From an uncultured Oscillospiraceae bacterium (GTDB lineage Bacteria > Bacillota > Clostridia > Oscillospirales > Oscillospiraceae), in NCBI GenBank assembly GCA_944385065.1, contig CALWVX010000026.1, positions 1-13,644 on the forward strand: a stretch of 13,644 nucleotides of DNA. The letters run 5' to 3'. This document shows positions 7,673-13,128 of this stretch, piece by piece (position 1 is the first letter of the stretch; the number at the start of each line of letters is the position of its first letter). The translations under genes and the position numbers were made by a program. The notes under the pieces were generated by a model. It was not told where the DNA came from, searched no databases, and saw nothing but the letters and a program-made list of their open reading frames with translations.

Positions 7673-7686
7673 AAACCGTCCGGTTT
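7673..7686. repeat. 14-bp dyad in the leader of the envelope operon
   Basis: AAACCG (7673-7678) and CGGTTT (7681-7686) are perfect inverted half-sites with a 2-bp centre. They lie about 15-25 bases downstream of the predicted transcription start. The loop is too short for a stable RNA hairpin, so a DNA-binding site is the more natural reading. Confidence 0.35.
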
Positions 7687-7705
7687 CGACTGTTTTATGA
7701 TATTG

Positions 7706-7735
7706 ATTATACTGCCCGCTCCGCGGGTATGTCAA
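7706..7735 (-). promoter_or_regulatory. Near-consensus sigma-A promoter of the five-gene envelope operon
   Basis: Read on the minus strand, TTGACA (7730-7735) and TATAAT (7706-7711) both match the consensus exactly, with an 18-bp spacer. Inside the spacer an inverted repeat CCCGC-N3-GCGGG (7715-7727) covers the position where a repressor would block polymerase. The predicted start is about 60 nt upstream of the GTG at 7640. Confidence 0.8.
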
Positions 7736-7914
7736 TGAGAAGCATCCGCTGTCTCTCTTCTTTTCTCCTGTATACAATCTGAAAAAAGGATACCACGGCG
7801 GAGAAAACCTGTCCAATGCTTTCGCCGTATGCATCAACATAGGGACAGGGCATGGAAGCTCGACACAGCCGCTCTTCTCCCCCCGGAACGCCACCCGGGG
7901 TTCTCTTTTCCAAA

Positions 7915-7943
7915 TTGCGCCGCGGCCCTCCATGTGGTATCAT
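7915..7943 (+). promoter_or_regulatory. Probable promoter of the macro-domain operon
   Basis: TTGCGC (7915-7920), a 17-bp spacer and TATCAT (7938-7943) give a moderate sigma-A match about 65 bases before the ATG at 8009. No better candidate lies between it and the gene. Confidence 0.45.
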
Positions 7944-8008
7944 AAGCTTGTTCTCCGCCATTCCGCCCGTTCCGGTTCTCTCCGGGGCGGGCTCAGGAGG
8001 TCATTGCC

Positions 8009-8917
8009 ATGCCCCTTCAAATTGTTTTGCACGACATCACCACCATGAACGTGGACGCCATCGTCAACGCCGCCAACGAGAGTCTCCTGGGCGGCGGGGG
8101 CGTGGACGGCGCCATTCACCGCGCCGCCGGGCCCGACCTGCTGAAGGAGTGCCGGACTCTGGGCGGCTGCCCCACGGGGCAGGCCAAAACCACAAAGGGC
8201 TACCGCCTGAACGCCCGGTATGTGATCCACACCGTGGGCCCCATCTGGCGGGGCGGCGGCCGGGGAGAGCGGGACCTGCTGGTCTCCGCCTACCGCTCCT
8301 CCCTGTCCCTGGCGCTGGCCCACGACTGCCGGACCGTGGCCTTCCCCCTGATCTCCTCCGGGGCATACGGCTATCCCAGAGATCAGGCGCTGAAGACGGC
8401 GGTGGACACCATCGGGGATTTCCTGCTCTCCCACGACATGACGGTCTATCTGGTGATTTTCGACCGGGCCGCCTGCTGCATCGACAGCGGGCTCTTCGAT
8501 CGTCTTTCCGGCCTGATGGACGTCCAGACGGAACAGGACCGCCCGGCCCCGGACCGCGCCTCCCGCCCCGCGCAGCCGGACGAGAGCTTCTCCCAGATGC
8601 TCCTGCGGAAGATCGGCGAGGCGGGGATGACCGGTGCCCAGTGCTGTCGGAAGGCCAATTTCAGCAGCGAGCTGTTTCCCAGCCTCTGCTCGGACGTCCG
8701 CCGGCAGCCCTCCAAGTCCGCCGCCATGGCCTTTGCCGTAGCGCTGGAGCTGTCCCCGGAGGAGGCGGACGTTCTGCTCCGGACGGCGGGCTTTTCCCTC
8801 TCCCCCGCCAGCAGGTCCGACCGCATCGTGTCCTTTTTCCTCGCCCATCACAGCTACAACATTTTTGAACTCAACGCGGCCCTGTTCGCCTTCGGCCAGG
8901 ACCAGCTGGGCGGCTGA
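8009..8917 (+). CDS. Macro-domain ADP-ribose hydrolase with C-terminal HTH-like domain
   Basis: Predicted to remove ADP-ribose from O-acetyl-ADP-ribose or from mono-ADP-ribosylated targets (MacroD/YmdB-like). AGGAGG lies 8 nt before the ATG. Residues 1-170 form a full macro domain: VDAIVNAANESLLGGGGVDGAIHRAAGP carries the catalytic-type N23 and D33 (YmdB N25/D35), and PLISSGAYGYP (113-123) is the diphosphate-binding loop. Residues 191-302 form a second domain common to the Firmicutes form of this protein. Its pattern FSQMLLRKIGEAGMTGAQCCRKANF...PSKSAAMAFAVALELSPEEADVLLRTAGFSLS resembles a XRE-type helix-turn-helix without an obvious recognition helix. It ends NAALFAFGQDQLGG. The gene is followed after 19 nt by a DUF2200 gene. 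The enzyme class is firm; the tail could bind DNA, RNA or protein. Confidence 0.88.
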   Translation: MPLQIVLHDITTMNVDAIVNAANESLLGGGGVDGAIHRAAGPDLLKECRTLGGCPTGQAKTTKGYRLNARYVIHTVGPIWRGGGRGERDLLVSAYRSSLSLALAHDCRTVAFPLISSGAYGYPRDQALKTAVDTIGDFLLSHDMTVYLVIFDRAACCIDSGLFDRLSGLMDVQTEQDRPAPDRASRPAQPDESFSQMLLRKIGEAGMTGAQCCRKANFSSELFPSLCSDVRRQPSKSAAMAFAVALELSPEEADVLLRTAGFSLSPASRSDRIVSFFLAHHSYNIFELNAALFAFGQDQLGG

Positions 8918-8936
8918 GCCCGGAAAGGAGATTGCC

Positions 8937-9287
8937 ATGCCCCGCACCGATGTCACACAGATGCCCTTTTCCAAACTGTATCCCCTTCTGGTGAGCAAGG
9001 TGGAGAAAAAGGGGCGCACCCGGGAGGAGGTGGACCAGGTGACCGCCTGGCTCACCGGGTACACCCCGGAGGAGCTCGCCCGGCTGGAGCAGTCCGACAC
9101 CAGCTACGGCGACTTTTTCCGCCGCGCCCCCGCCATGAATCCCAACCGCACCCTCGTCACCGGCAAGATCTGCGGTATCCGGGTGGAGGAGATTGAGGAC
9201 CCGCTGATGCGGGACATCCGCCGTCTGGACAAGCTGGTGGACGAGCTGGCAAAGGGCAGGACCATGAAGCAGATCCTGCGGACATGA
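8937..9287 (+). CDS. DUF2200 family protein
   Basis: A 116-aa soluble protein of a conserved family without known function. The whole length matches the family pattern: FSKLYPLLVSKVEKKGRTREEVDQVTAWLTGY at the N-terminus, then DFFRRAPAMNPNRTLVTGKICGIRVEEIEDPLMRDIRRLDKLVDELAKGRTMKQILR. AAAGGAG sits 6 nt before the ATG. An upstream in-frame ATG at 8865 would overlap the macro gene and adds non-family sequence. No catalytic motif stands out; the nearly invariant MNPNR and VEEIEDPLM blocks suggest a binding surface. It lies 19 nt after the macro-domain stop and is probably co-transcribed with it, which hints at a shared small-molecule or modification pathway. That link is inference. Confidence 0.88.
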   Translation: MPRTDVTQMPFSKLYPLLVSKVEKKGRTREEVDQVTAWLTGYTPEELARLEQSDTSYGDFFRRAPAMNPNRTLVTGKICGIRVEEIEDPLMRDIRRLDKLVDELAKGRTMKQILRT

Positions 9288-9327
9288 GGCCCATTCATCC
9301 CATCCATTCTCACAGGAGTGTGCTGTT

Positions 9328-9414
9328 ATGAAAGAAATCAGGAAAAAACGGGCGGTTGCCGTCCCAGGATGCCGGAGAAAGGAAGTGATGCAGCAAACAG
9401 AAAGGATGATATGA
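9328..9414 (+). CDS. Possible 28-aa leader peptide upstream of the acetyltransferase
   Basis: ATG at 9328 is preceded by AGGAG with a 9-nt spacer. It opens a 28-codon frame, MKEIRKKRAVAVPGCRRKEVMQQTERMI, that stops at 9412-9414, one base before the TTG start of the acetyltransferase. The tight stop-start spacing would allow translational coupling. The basic run RKKR satisfies the Arg/Lys-x-Arg/Lys pattern known from macrolide-stalled Erm leader peptides, but no strong hairpin hiding the next ribosome site was found. It may equally be a chance frame. Confidence 0.35.
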   Translation: MKEIRKKRAVAVPGCRRKEVMQQTERMI

Positions 9415-9415
9415 C

Positions 9416-10084
9416 TTGAATCGGATTCCAGACCCCAATGCGGTCTTTCCCAACGAATATAAAACCTCCTGCTTTCTCAAAAACGTGGTCACAGCTCCCA
9501 ACATCTCCATCGGGGACTACACCTATTATGACGATCCCGATGACCCCGCCGGCTTTGAGCGCAACAACGTGCTGTTCAACTATCCGGAGTTCGGCGACCA
9601 CCTTCTCATCGGAAAATTCTGCGCCATCGCCGCGGGAACCAAGTTCATTATGGGGCCCGCCAACCACCGCATCAGCAGCGTGACCACCTATCCGTTTCAT
9701 GTGTTCGGCGGCGCTTGGCAGGAAAACACCCCGCCCCACCTGGACCAGCTCCCCCGGAAAGGGGACATTGTCATCGGAAACGATGTCTGGATCGGGCGGG
9801 AGTGCGTCATCATGCCCGGCACCCGGATCGGCGACGGGGCCATTGTGGCCGCCCGATCTGTGGTGACCGGAGAGATTCCGCCCTACACGGTGTTCGGGGG
9901 CAACCCCGCCAGATTCCGCAAGCGGCGGTTCGGGGAAGAGCTGACCCGTCTGCTGCTGCAGTTCCGCTGGTGGGATTTGGAGCCGGAGGCGCTGGTGGAA
10001 GTCCTGCCCATACTGTGCGACCCGGATCTGGAGCGGGTAACGCGGGCCCTCCGCGCCAGACTCACGCCGTCCGCTCCCCAATAA
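9416..10084 (+). CDS. Vat/CatB-type hexapeptide-repeat O-acetyltransferase (xenobiotic acyltransferase family), TTG start
   Basis: Acetyl-CoA-dependent left-handed beta-helix enzyme; such proteins act as trimers in the cytosol. The 222-aa product resembles the streptogramin A acetyltransferases (Vat, about 210-220 aa) more than chloramphenicol CatB. It shows IGDYTYYDD, KFCAIAAGTKFIMGPANHR with the catalytic-type His at N-H-R, and TTYPFHVFGGAW. LDQLPRKGDIVIGNDVWIGRECVIMPGTRIGDGAIVAARSVV, GGNPARFRKRRF and FRWWDLE follow. TTG at 9416 gives MNRIPDPNAVFPNEYKTSCFLKNV, a family-like N-terminus; AGGA is 9 nt upstream and no ATG is available. It stands 1 nt after a possible leader ORF and about 130 nt after DUF2200, with no terminator between. 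Many chromosomal members are called Vat-like without proven drug substrates, so resistance is a possibility, not a conclusion. Confidence 0.87.
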   Translation: MNRIPDPNAVFPNEYKTSCFLKNVVTAPNISIGDYTYYDDPDDPAGFERNNVLFNYPEFGDHLLIGKFCAIAAGTKFIMGPANHRISSVTTYPFHVFGGAWQENTPPHLDQLPRKGDIVIGNDVWIGRECVIMPGTRIGDGAIVAARSVVTGEIPPYTVFGGNPARFRKRRFGEELTRLLLQFRWWDLEPEALVEVLPILCDPDLERVTRALRARLTPSAPQ

Positions 10085-10114
10085 GCCCTCCGTCTGCCCG
10101 GCGGTCCATGCAAA

Positions 10115-10159
10115 AATCCCCCGGTTCCGCGCCTGTTCTCAGGCTGGAATCGGGGGATT
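10115..10159. repeat. 45-nt two-tier near-perfect hairpin
   Basis: The arms AATCCCCCGGTTCC (10115-10128) and GGAATCGGGGGATT (10146-10159) pair over 14 bp with one G-U. Inside them GCCTG (10131-10135) and CAGGC (10140-10144) pair around TTCT. Only a 2-nt/1-nt internal bulge separates the tiers. On the plus strand no T run follows, so it is not a standard terminator for the acetyltransferase. On the minus strand it is followed by TTTTTG, but no minus-strand gene lies upstream. It may act as a 3' end or RNA-stability element. Confidence 0.6.
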
Positions 10160-10214
10160 GGTCTGGATGCGGCGGTCTGGACCAGGTTCCGAGCACAGAG
10201 ATGGGCCCGTGCAA

Positions 10215-10243
10215 TTGCCGCCCCGGCTCCGGTGTGTTATAAT
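10215..10243 (+). promoter_or_regulatory. Extended -10 promoter of the membrane-protein gene
   Basis: TTGCCG (10215-10220), 17 bp, then TATAAT (10238-10243) preceded by TGT, giving the extended TGnTATAAT form. The start codon at 10280 is about 30 nt downstream of the expected transcription start. Confidence 0.7.
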
Positions 10244-10279
10244 ATCGGCAGAGCAAGCGGGACAGGGGGCGGGAAATCC

Positions 10280-11065
10280 ATGCAGGGGTCCATCCTTCAT
10301 ATCTGGATGTCGCCGGGCGACACCAAGAAGAGCCGGTACGGAGTGCGCACCCTGGGCGGCGTCATCGGCATCACCGCGCTGGCGCTGCTGCTGGTTGCCG
10401 GCGGAACGGTGCTGGGGCTTGCCATGGGGTGGCCGGCGGAGCTGCTCTCCGTGGTGCTCTGCCTGGGGGCCACCGCCCTGGCGGTGCTTCTGGCGGCGCG
10501 GGTGGGTCGGCGCTCCCTTCAGGACGCCACCATCTTTTTTCTCATGGAGGGCGACCGTCTTTTTGTTGTGGACGCCCGCCGTCTGGTATCCCACGGCCGG
10601 GGTCTTCTGTCCCAGGCCGCCGCCGCCATGGAGGTCCAGCGTTTTCTGGACCGCATGATCCAGTCGCCTGATCTGCCCGCCGGAGCGGACGAGATTTTAA
10701 AAGTGGAGCGCATGCGGGAAAACCGATCCCACTACGTCCTGTCCTGTCAGGTGCGCCACCCCAATGGGCAGGTCATCCGGCGCACCTGTTTTCTGATCAA
10801 GGGGATGGAGGATCAGGAGCTTCTGCTCCGCCAGCTGGAGCGCCGGGAGCGGTGGGACAGCGCGCTGGAGCAGAAGGCAAACCCCACGCCTTTCTTCCTT
10901 CTGATCAGCGCCCTGGTCTGCGCCGGCTGTGCTGCCCTGTGCGTTCTGAGCCATCCCGCGGTGGCCCGCCTGCCTCAGGACCTCTACTTCCCCTGTCTGG
11001 GGGCCGGATTTGCGGCGCTCTGCTGTCTGGTCTATTTTGTGATCCGGCATCGGCGCGGCATGTAA
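10280..11065 (+). CDS. Four-helix membrane protein of unknown function
   Basis: I do not recognise this 261-aa protein. It has two N-terminal membrane segments (about 25-47 and 54-74). A soluble middle of roughly 125 residues (75-203) holds mixed beta strands (DATIFFLMEGDRLFVVDARRL; HYVLSCQVRHPNGQVIRRTCFLIKG) followed by a basic helix (LLLRQLERRERWDSALEQK). Two C-terminal membrane segments follow (about 204-224 and 236-255), ending RHRRGM. By the positive-inside rule the basic loop and tail suggest a cytoplasmic middle domain. The ATG at 10280 follows a GGGGGCGGG stretch and fits the promoter at 10215-10243; an upstream in-frame ATG at 10232 would lie inside the -10 region and is rejected. 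It has its own promoter and terminator, so it is probably monocistronic. No enzymatic motif is visible. Confidence 0.8.
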   Translation: MQGSILHIWMSPGDTKKSRYGVRTLGGVIGITALALLLVAGGTVLGLAMGWPAELLSVVLCLGATALAVLLAARVGRRSLQDATIFFLMEGDRLFVVDARRLVSHGRGLLSQAAAAMEVQRFLDRMIQSPDLPAGADEILKVERMRENRSHYVLSCQVRHPNGQVIRRTCFLIKGMEDQELLLRQLERRERWDSALEQKANPTPFFLLISALVCAGCAALCVLSHPAVARLPQDLYFPCLGAGFAALCCLVYFVIRHRRGM

Positions 11066-11078
11066 ACTCCCGTCCAAA

Positions 11079-11127
11079 CGCCCCGCAGCCCCGTTCTTTT
11101 ACAGACGGAGCTGCGGGGCGGCTTTTT
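11079..11127 (+). terminator. Terminator of the membrane-protein gene
   Basis: CGCCCCGCAGC (11079-11089) pairs perfectly with GCTGCGGGGCG (11110-11120), with further partial pairing inside the loop, and TTTTT follows at 11123-11127. On the minus strand only TTT follows, so it may weakly serve the convergent peptidase gene that ends at 11151. Confidence 0.85.
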
Positions 11128-11150
11128 GGTTTCAGTCCCCTCGGCCCTGC

Positions 11151-12104
11151 TCAGAGGGTATCCCAGCTGGGCAGCCCATAGGCGGGCCGCGCCGTCCGAA
11201 CAGCGCGGACGATGGCCCGCTCCATGGCCCAGGCCGCCAGCGCGCCGACCACGTTCACATCGCCCGCCTGATCCCCGGTGCTGACGGCGTAAATGCTGTC
11301 CCCGTCCGCGTTGGTGTGGACCGGGCGGATGGCCCGGGCATAGCCGTTGTGGGTCATCCCCGCAACCTTGGTGAGCTGCGTCTTGTTCAGCCCGGCGTTT
11401 GTGACCACAATGCCCAGCGTCGTGTTGCCGGTAAAAAGGTTCCCGGCGGCGGCCGTGTCCCGGAACAGCTCCTCCAGCGTATTGGAGAGCGCCGTCCCGT
11501 CCGCGCTGCGCAGCCCGGCGATCATCTCCGCGCCGTCATAGATGTCCCCCAGGGCGTTCACCGCCGCCAGCGCCCCCACCTTCAGGGGGCCCGCCTGGAC
11601 GGCGTAGGTGCCCAGCCCGGATTTCATCGCCCGCGCCATGCCCCGGTACTTGCCCACCGAGCAGCCCGTTCCCGCTCCCACATTTCCCTGGGCGGGCGGC
11701 TCACCGCTCGCGTTCACACAGGCCTGATAGGCCATGTCCGCGTCCGGGCGGACATCCGCCCGCCCCACCCCCAGGTCAAACAGGCAGGACTGGCACACCA
11801 GCGGAACCTTGGTCACGCCCACGTCAAAGCCGATCCCCCGCTCCTCCAGGTACCGCTGGACACCCCCCGCGGCGTCCAGCCCGAAGGCGCTGCCCCCTGA
11901 GAGCAGAATCGCGTTGATGGAATCCGCCTGGGCCACGGGAGACAAAATCTGAGACTCCCGGGAGGCGGGTCCCCCGCCCCGCACATCCAGTCCGGCGGGG
12001 CTCATCCGATCAAAGAGGAGCACCGTACAGCCGGTGGCGGCCTCCCAATCCTGCGCATGGCCGACCTGAAATCCGCCTACCTCCATCATCCCGATCTCGT
12101 TCAC
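11151..12104 (-). CDS. P1 family peptidase (DmpA-like L-aminopeptidase/D-esterase), GTG start
   Basis: Self-processing N-terminal-nucleophile-type hydrolase that usually trims N-terminal residues from small peptides, amides or esters. From the GTG at 12102-12104 the protein has 317 aa; GGGAGG lies 9 nt upstream of it. An ATG 12 bases further in is a fallback. The larger frame up to 12248 is rejected because it crosses the promoter. Motifs are VGHAQDWEAATGCTVLLF (N-terminal strand), GGGPASRES, AILLSGGSAFGLDAAGGVQRYLEERG and GNVGAGTGCSVGK. TGNTTLGIVVTNA contains the expected autocleavage point between N227 and T228, making T228 the nucleophile of the beta chain. THNGYARAIRPVHTNADGDSIYAVSTG near the end matches the family. 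No signal peptide is present, so it is cytosolic. It is a single gene, divergent from the ferredoxin unit. Family firm, substrate unknown. Confidence 0.92.
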   Translation of the reverse strand: MNEIGMMEVGGFQVGHAQDWEAATGCTVLLFDRMSPAGLDVRGGGPASRESQILSPVAQADSINAILLSGGSAFGLDAAGGVQRYLEERGIGFDVGVTKVPLVCQSCLFDLGVGRADVRPDADMAYQACVNASGEPPAQGNVGAGTGCSVGKYRGMARAMKSGLGTYAVQAGPLKVGALAAVNALGDIYDGAEMIAGLRSADGTALSNTLEELFRDTAAAGNLFTGNTTLGIVVTNAGLNKTQLTKVAGMTHNGYARAIRPVHTNADGDSIYAVSTGDQAGDVNVVGALAAWAMERAIVRAVRTARPAYGLPSWDTL

Positions 12105-12146
12105 GGAACATCCCTCCCTGAGCCGCGCACGGGCTCCTTTTCCCTG

Positions 12147-12175
12147 ATTATACCCCGCCCGGCATCTCATTTCAA
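12147..12175 (-). promoter_or_regulatory. Sigma-A promoter of the P1 peptidase gene
   Basis: On the minus strand TTGAAA (12170-12175), a 17-bp spacer and TATAAT (12147-12152) form a strong promoter. The predicted leader of about 37 nt contains a short hairpin pair GAGCC/GGCTC (12120-12124 with 12132-12136) just upstream of the ribosome site. Confidence 0.75.
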
Positions 12176-12223
12176 CTTGTCCCCGGAGAACTTGGCCCCC
12201 AGGCTTCCCCGGAGCCCCCCTGT

Positions 12224-12236
12224 GTGATTTCATCAC
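12224..12236. promoter_or_regulatory. GTGA-N5-TCAC operator, copy 1 (ferredoxin unit)
   Basis: GTGATTTCATCAC is a perfect 5+5 inverted repeat (GTGAT / ATCAC, 3-bp centre). It ends 57 bases before the ferredoxin ATG. A second site of the same GTGA-N5-TCAC form precedes the thioredoxin gene at almost the same distance. Its centre (12230) is about 42 bases upstream of the start predicted from the TACCCT box. Confidence 0.55.
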
Positions 12237-12256
12237 GGTACGGCGCATCGGTCCTG

Positions 12257-12265
12257 TGGTACCCT
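12257..12265 (+). promoter_or_regulatory. Weak extended -10 element of the ferredoxin unit
   Basis: TGGTACCCT supplies a TGn-type extended -10 (TACCCT, 12260-12265). The expected -35 position (GGTACG, 12237-12242) does not resemble TTGACA. The site is proposed mainly because it is positioned like the thioredoxin promoter relative to the shared operator. Confidence 0.35.
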
Positions 12266-12293
12266 GACCCCATCAAAATCAGGGAGGCATCGT

Positions 12294-12506
12294 ATGACTT
12301 CAGTCAAAAAGAAGCGGCGCAGAGCCGTGGTGGAGCAGGCGGCCTGTGTGGCCTGCGGCTGCTGTGTAAAGGTCTGTCCCCTGCGGGCTATTGAGATCGT
12401 CCGGGGCGTCATGGCCCAGGCCGACGGGGAGAAGTGCGTGGGCTGCGGCAAATGCGCCAGGGAGTGCCCCGCCAGCGTCATTGAGATCCGGGAGGTGGAG
12501 ACATGA
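12294..12506 (+). CDS. 2[4Fe-4S] ferredoxin-type protein
   Basis: Small cytosolic electron carrier of 70 aa. It has two complete cluster motifs of the form CxxCxxCxxxCP: C18-C21-C24-C28 (CVACGCCVKVCP, with an extra C23) and C48-C51-C54-C58 (CVGCGKCARECP). Each is followed by the usual Ile-Glu-Ile strand. The N-terminus MTSVKKKRRRA is unusually basic for a ferredoxin and may help docking to a membrane or acidic partner. GGGAGG stands 6 nt before the ATG. The stop overlaps the next start by 4 bases (ATGA at 12503-12506), so the product is translationally coupled to the membrane Fe-S protein, its likely electron partner. Confidence 0.93.
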   Translation: MTSVKKKRRRAVVEQAACVACGCCVKVCPLRAIEIVRGVMAQADGEKCVGCGKCARECPASVIEIREVET

Positions 12507-13081
12507 AAAAGCGCTGGTACGACTATCTCTGGATCGCGTCCCTTCTCTACCTGCTGCTGGGCTTCTTCAACATTTTGTTCGCCTGGCTGGGCCTGCTGTG
12601 CTTCTTCATCCCCCTGATCATCTCGGTGGTCAGCGGCGCCAAGGGCTACTGTAACCGCTACTGCGGCCGGGGCCAGCTCTTTGGGCTTCTGGGGGGCCGC
12701 TTCGGCCTGTCCCGGAAAAAGGACATCCCGGGCTGGATGAAGAGCAGAGCCTTCCGGTACGGCTTTCTGGCCTTTTTCATGGCCATGTTCCTTCTGATGC
12801 TGTGGAACACCTACCTGGTGTTCGCCGGGGCTCAGGACCTCCGGCAGGCGGTCACTCTGCTGTGGACCTTCCGGCTGCCCTGGCACTGGGCCTACCACGG
12901 CGCCCTGTTCCACCCCGGCGTGGCCCAGTTTGCCTTCGGCTTTTACGGCGTCATGCTCACCTCCACCGTGCTGGGGCTGATCACCATGGTGCTGTTCAAG
13001 CCCCGCAGCTGGTGCGTCTACTGCCCCATGGGCACCATGACCCAGCTGATCTGCCGGGCAAAAAACAGGAACCGCCCCTGA
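12503..13081 (+). CDS. Membrane 4Fe-4S-binding protein (NapH/polyferredoxin-like, short form)
   Basis: Predicted integral membrane electron-transfer protein of 192 aa, expected to exchange electrons with the coupled ferredoxin. It has hydrophobic segments at about 9-32, 33-45, 86-108 and 146-166. Two cysteine groups lie on one face: YCNRYCGRG (C50, C54) and WCVYCPMGTMTQLIC (C171, C174, C184). The latter resembles the Cys-x-x-x-Cys-Pro-x-Gly element of the Fer4_5/NapH membrane domain, here with a one-residue shorter Cys spacing (CVYC). Unlike NapH or RnfC-associated polyferredoxins, no extra soluble ferredoxin domain is attached; that part is supplied by the gene in front. GGAGG is 7 nt upstream. 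The combination suggests a minimal membrane redox module, perhaps delivering reducing power across the membrane. The acceptor is not in the window. Confidence 0.8.
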   Translation: MKKRWYDYLWIASLLYLLLGFFNILFAWLGLLCFFIPLIISVVSGAKGYCNRYCGRGQLFGLLGGRFGLSRKKDIPGWMKSRAFRYGFLAFFMAMFLLMLWNTYLVFAGAQDLRQAVTLLWTFRLPWHWAYHGALFHPGVAQFAFGFYGVMLTSTVLGLITMVLFKPRSWCVYCPMGTMTQLICRAKNRNRP

Positions 13082-13092
13082 CCTCCCCCGGC

Positions 13093-13111
13093 TCCGGGAC
13101 AAACGCCCGGA
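13093..13111 (+). other. Short hairpin after the membrane Fe-S gene
   Basis: TCCGGG (13093-13098) and CCCGGA (13106-13111) pair over 6 bp around a 7-nt loop, 12 bases after the stop. No T tract follows, so it is at best a weak terminator, and some read-through into the thioredoxin unit is possible. Confidence 0.3.
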
Positions 13112-13128
13112 ACATCAACCCACTCTTC

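Larger units (their letters stand above)
7641..8008. other. Divergent intergenic region between the envelope operon and the macro-domain gene
   Basis: No convincing gene is seen in these 368 bases. The left part holds the minus-strand promoter (7706-7735) and a leader with a 14-bp dyad. The right part holds a plausible plus-strand promoter (7915-7943) and the AGGAGG site for the gene at 8009. A hairpin-capable pair CCCCGG (7881-7886) / CCGGGG (7895-7900) is followed by TTCTCTTTT and may insulate the two sides. The stretch 7736-7880 is relatively AT-rich with no recognised element. Confidence 0.6.

Noticed and set aside
5871..7700. Plus-strand open frame antisense to the SLH/transglutaminase gene
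   Set aside because: Same compositional shadow; no ribosome site, no recognisable domain, and it runs through the minus-strand promoter region.
7661..7961. Small minus-strand frames upstream of the envelope operon
   Set aside because: They cover the consensus promoter and have no ribosome site or recognisable sequence.
9328..9418. Leader ORF as a frameshifted N-terminus of the acetyltransferase
   Set aside because: The TTG-started protein already has a complete family-like N-terminus (MNRIPDPNAVFPNEYK), so nothing is missing.
10115..10159. Hairpin as a standard rho-independent terminator of the acetyltransferase
   Set aside because: No T tract follows on the plus strand; the T run is only on the minus-strand side, where no gene reads in.
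12105..12248. 48-residue upstream extension of the P1 peptidase
   Set aside because: It spans the TTGAAA-17-TATAAT promoter, and the basic residues do not match the family; the GTG with GGGAGG fits.
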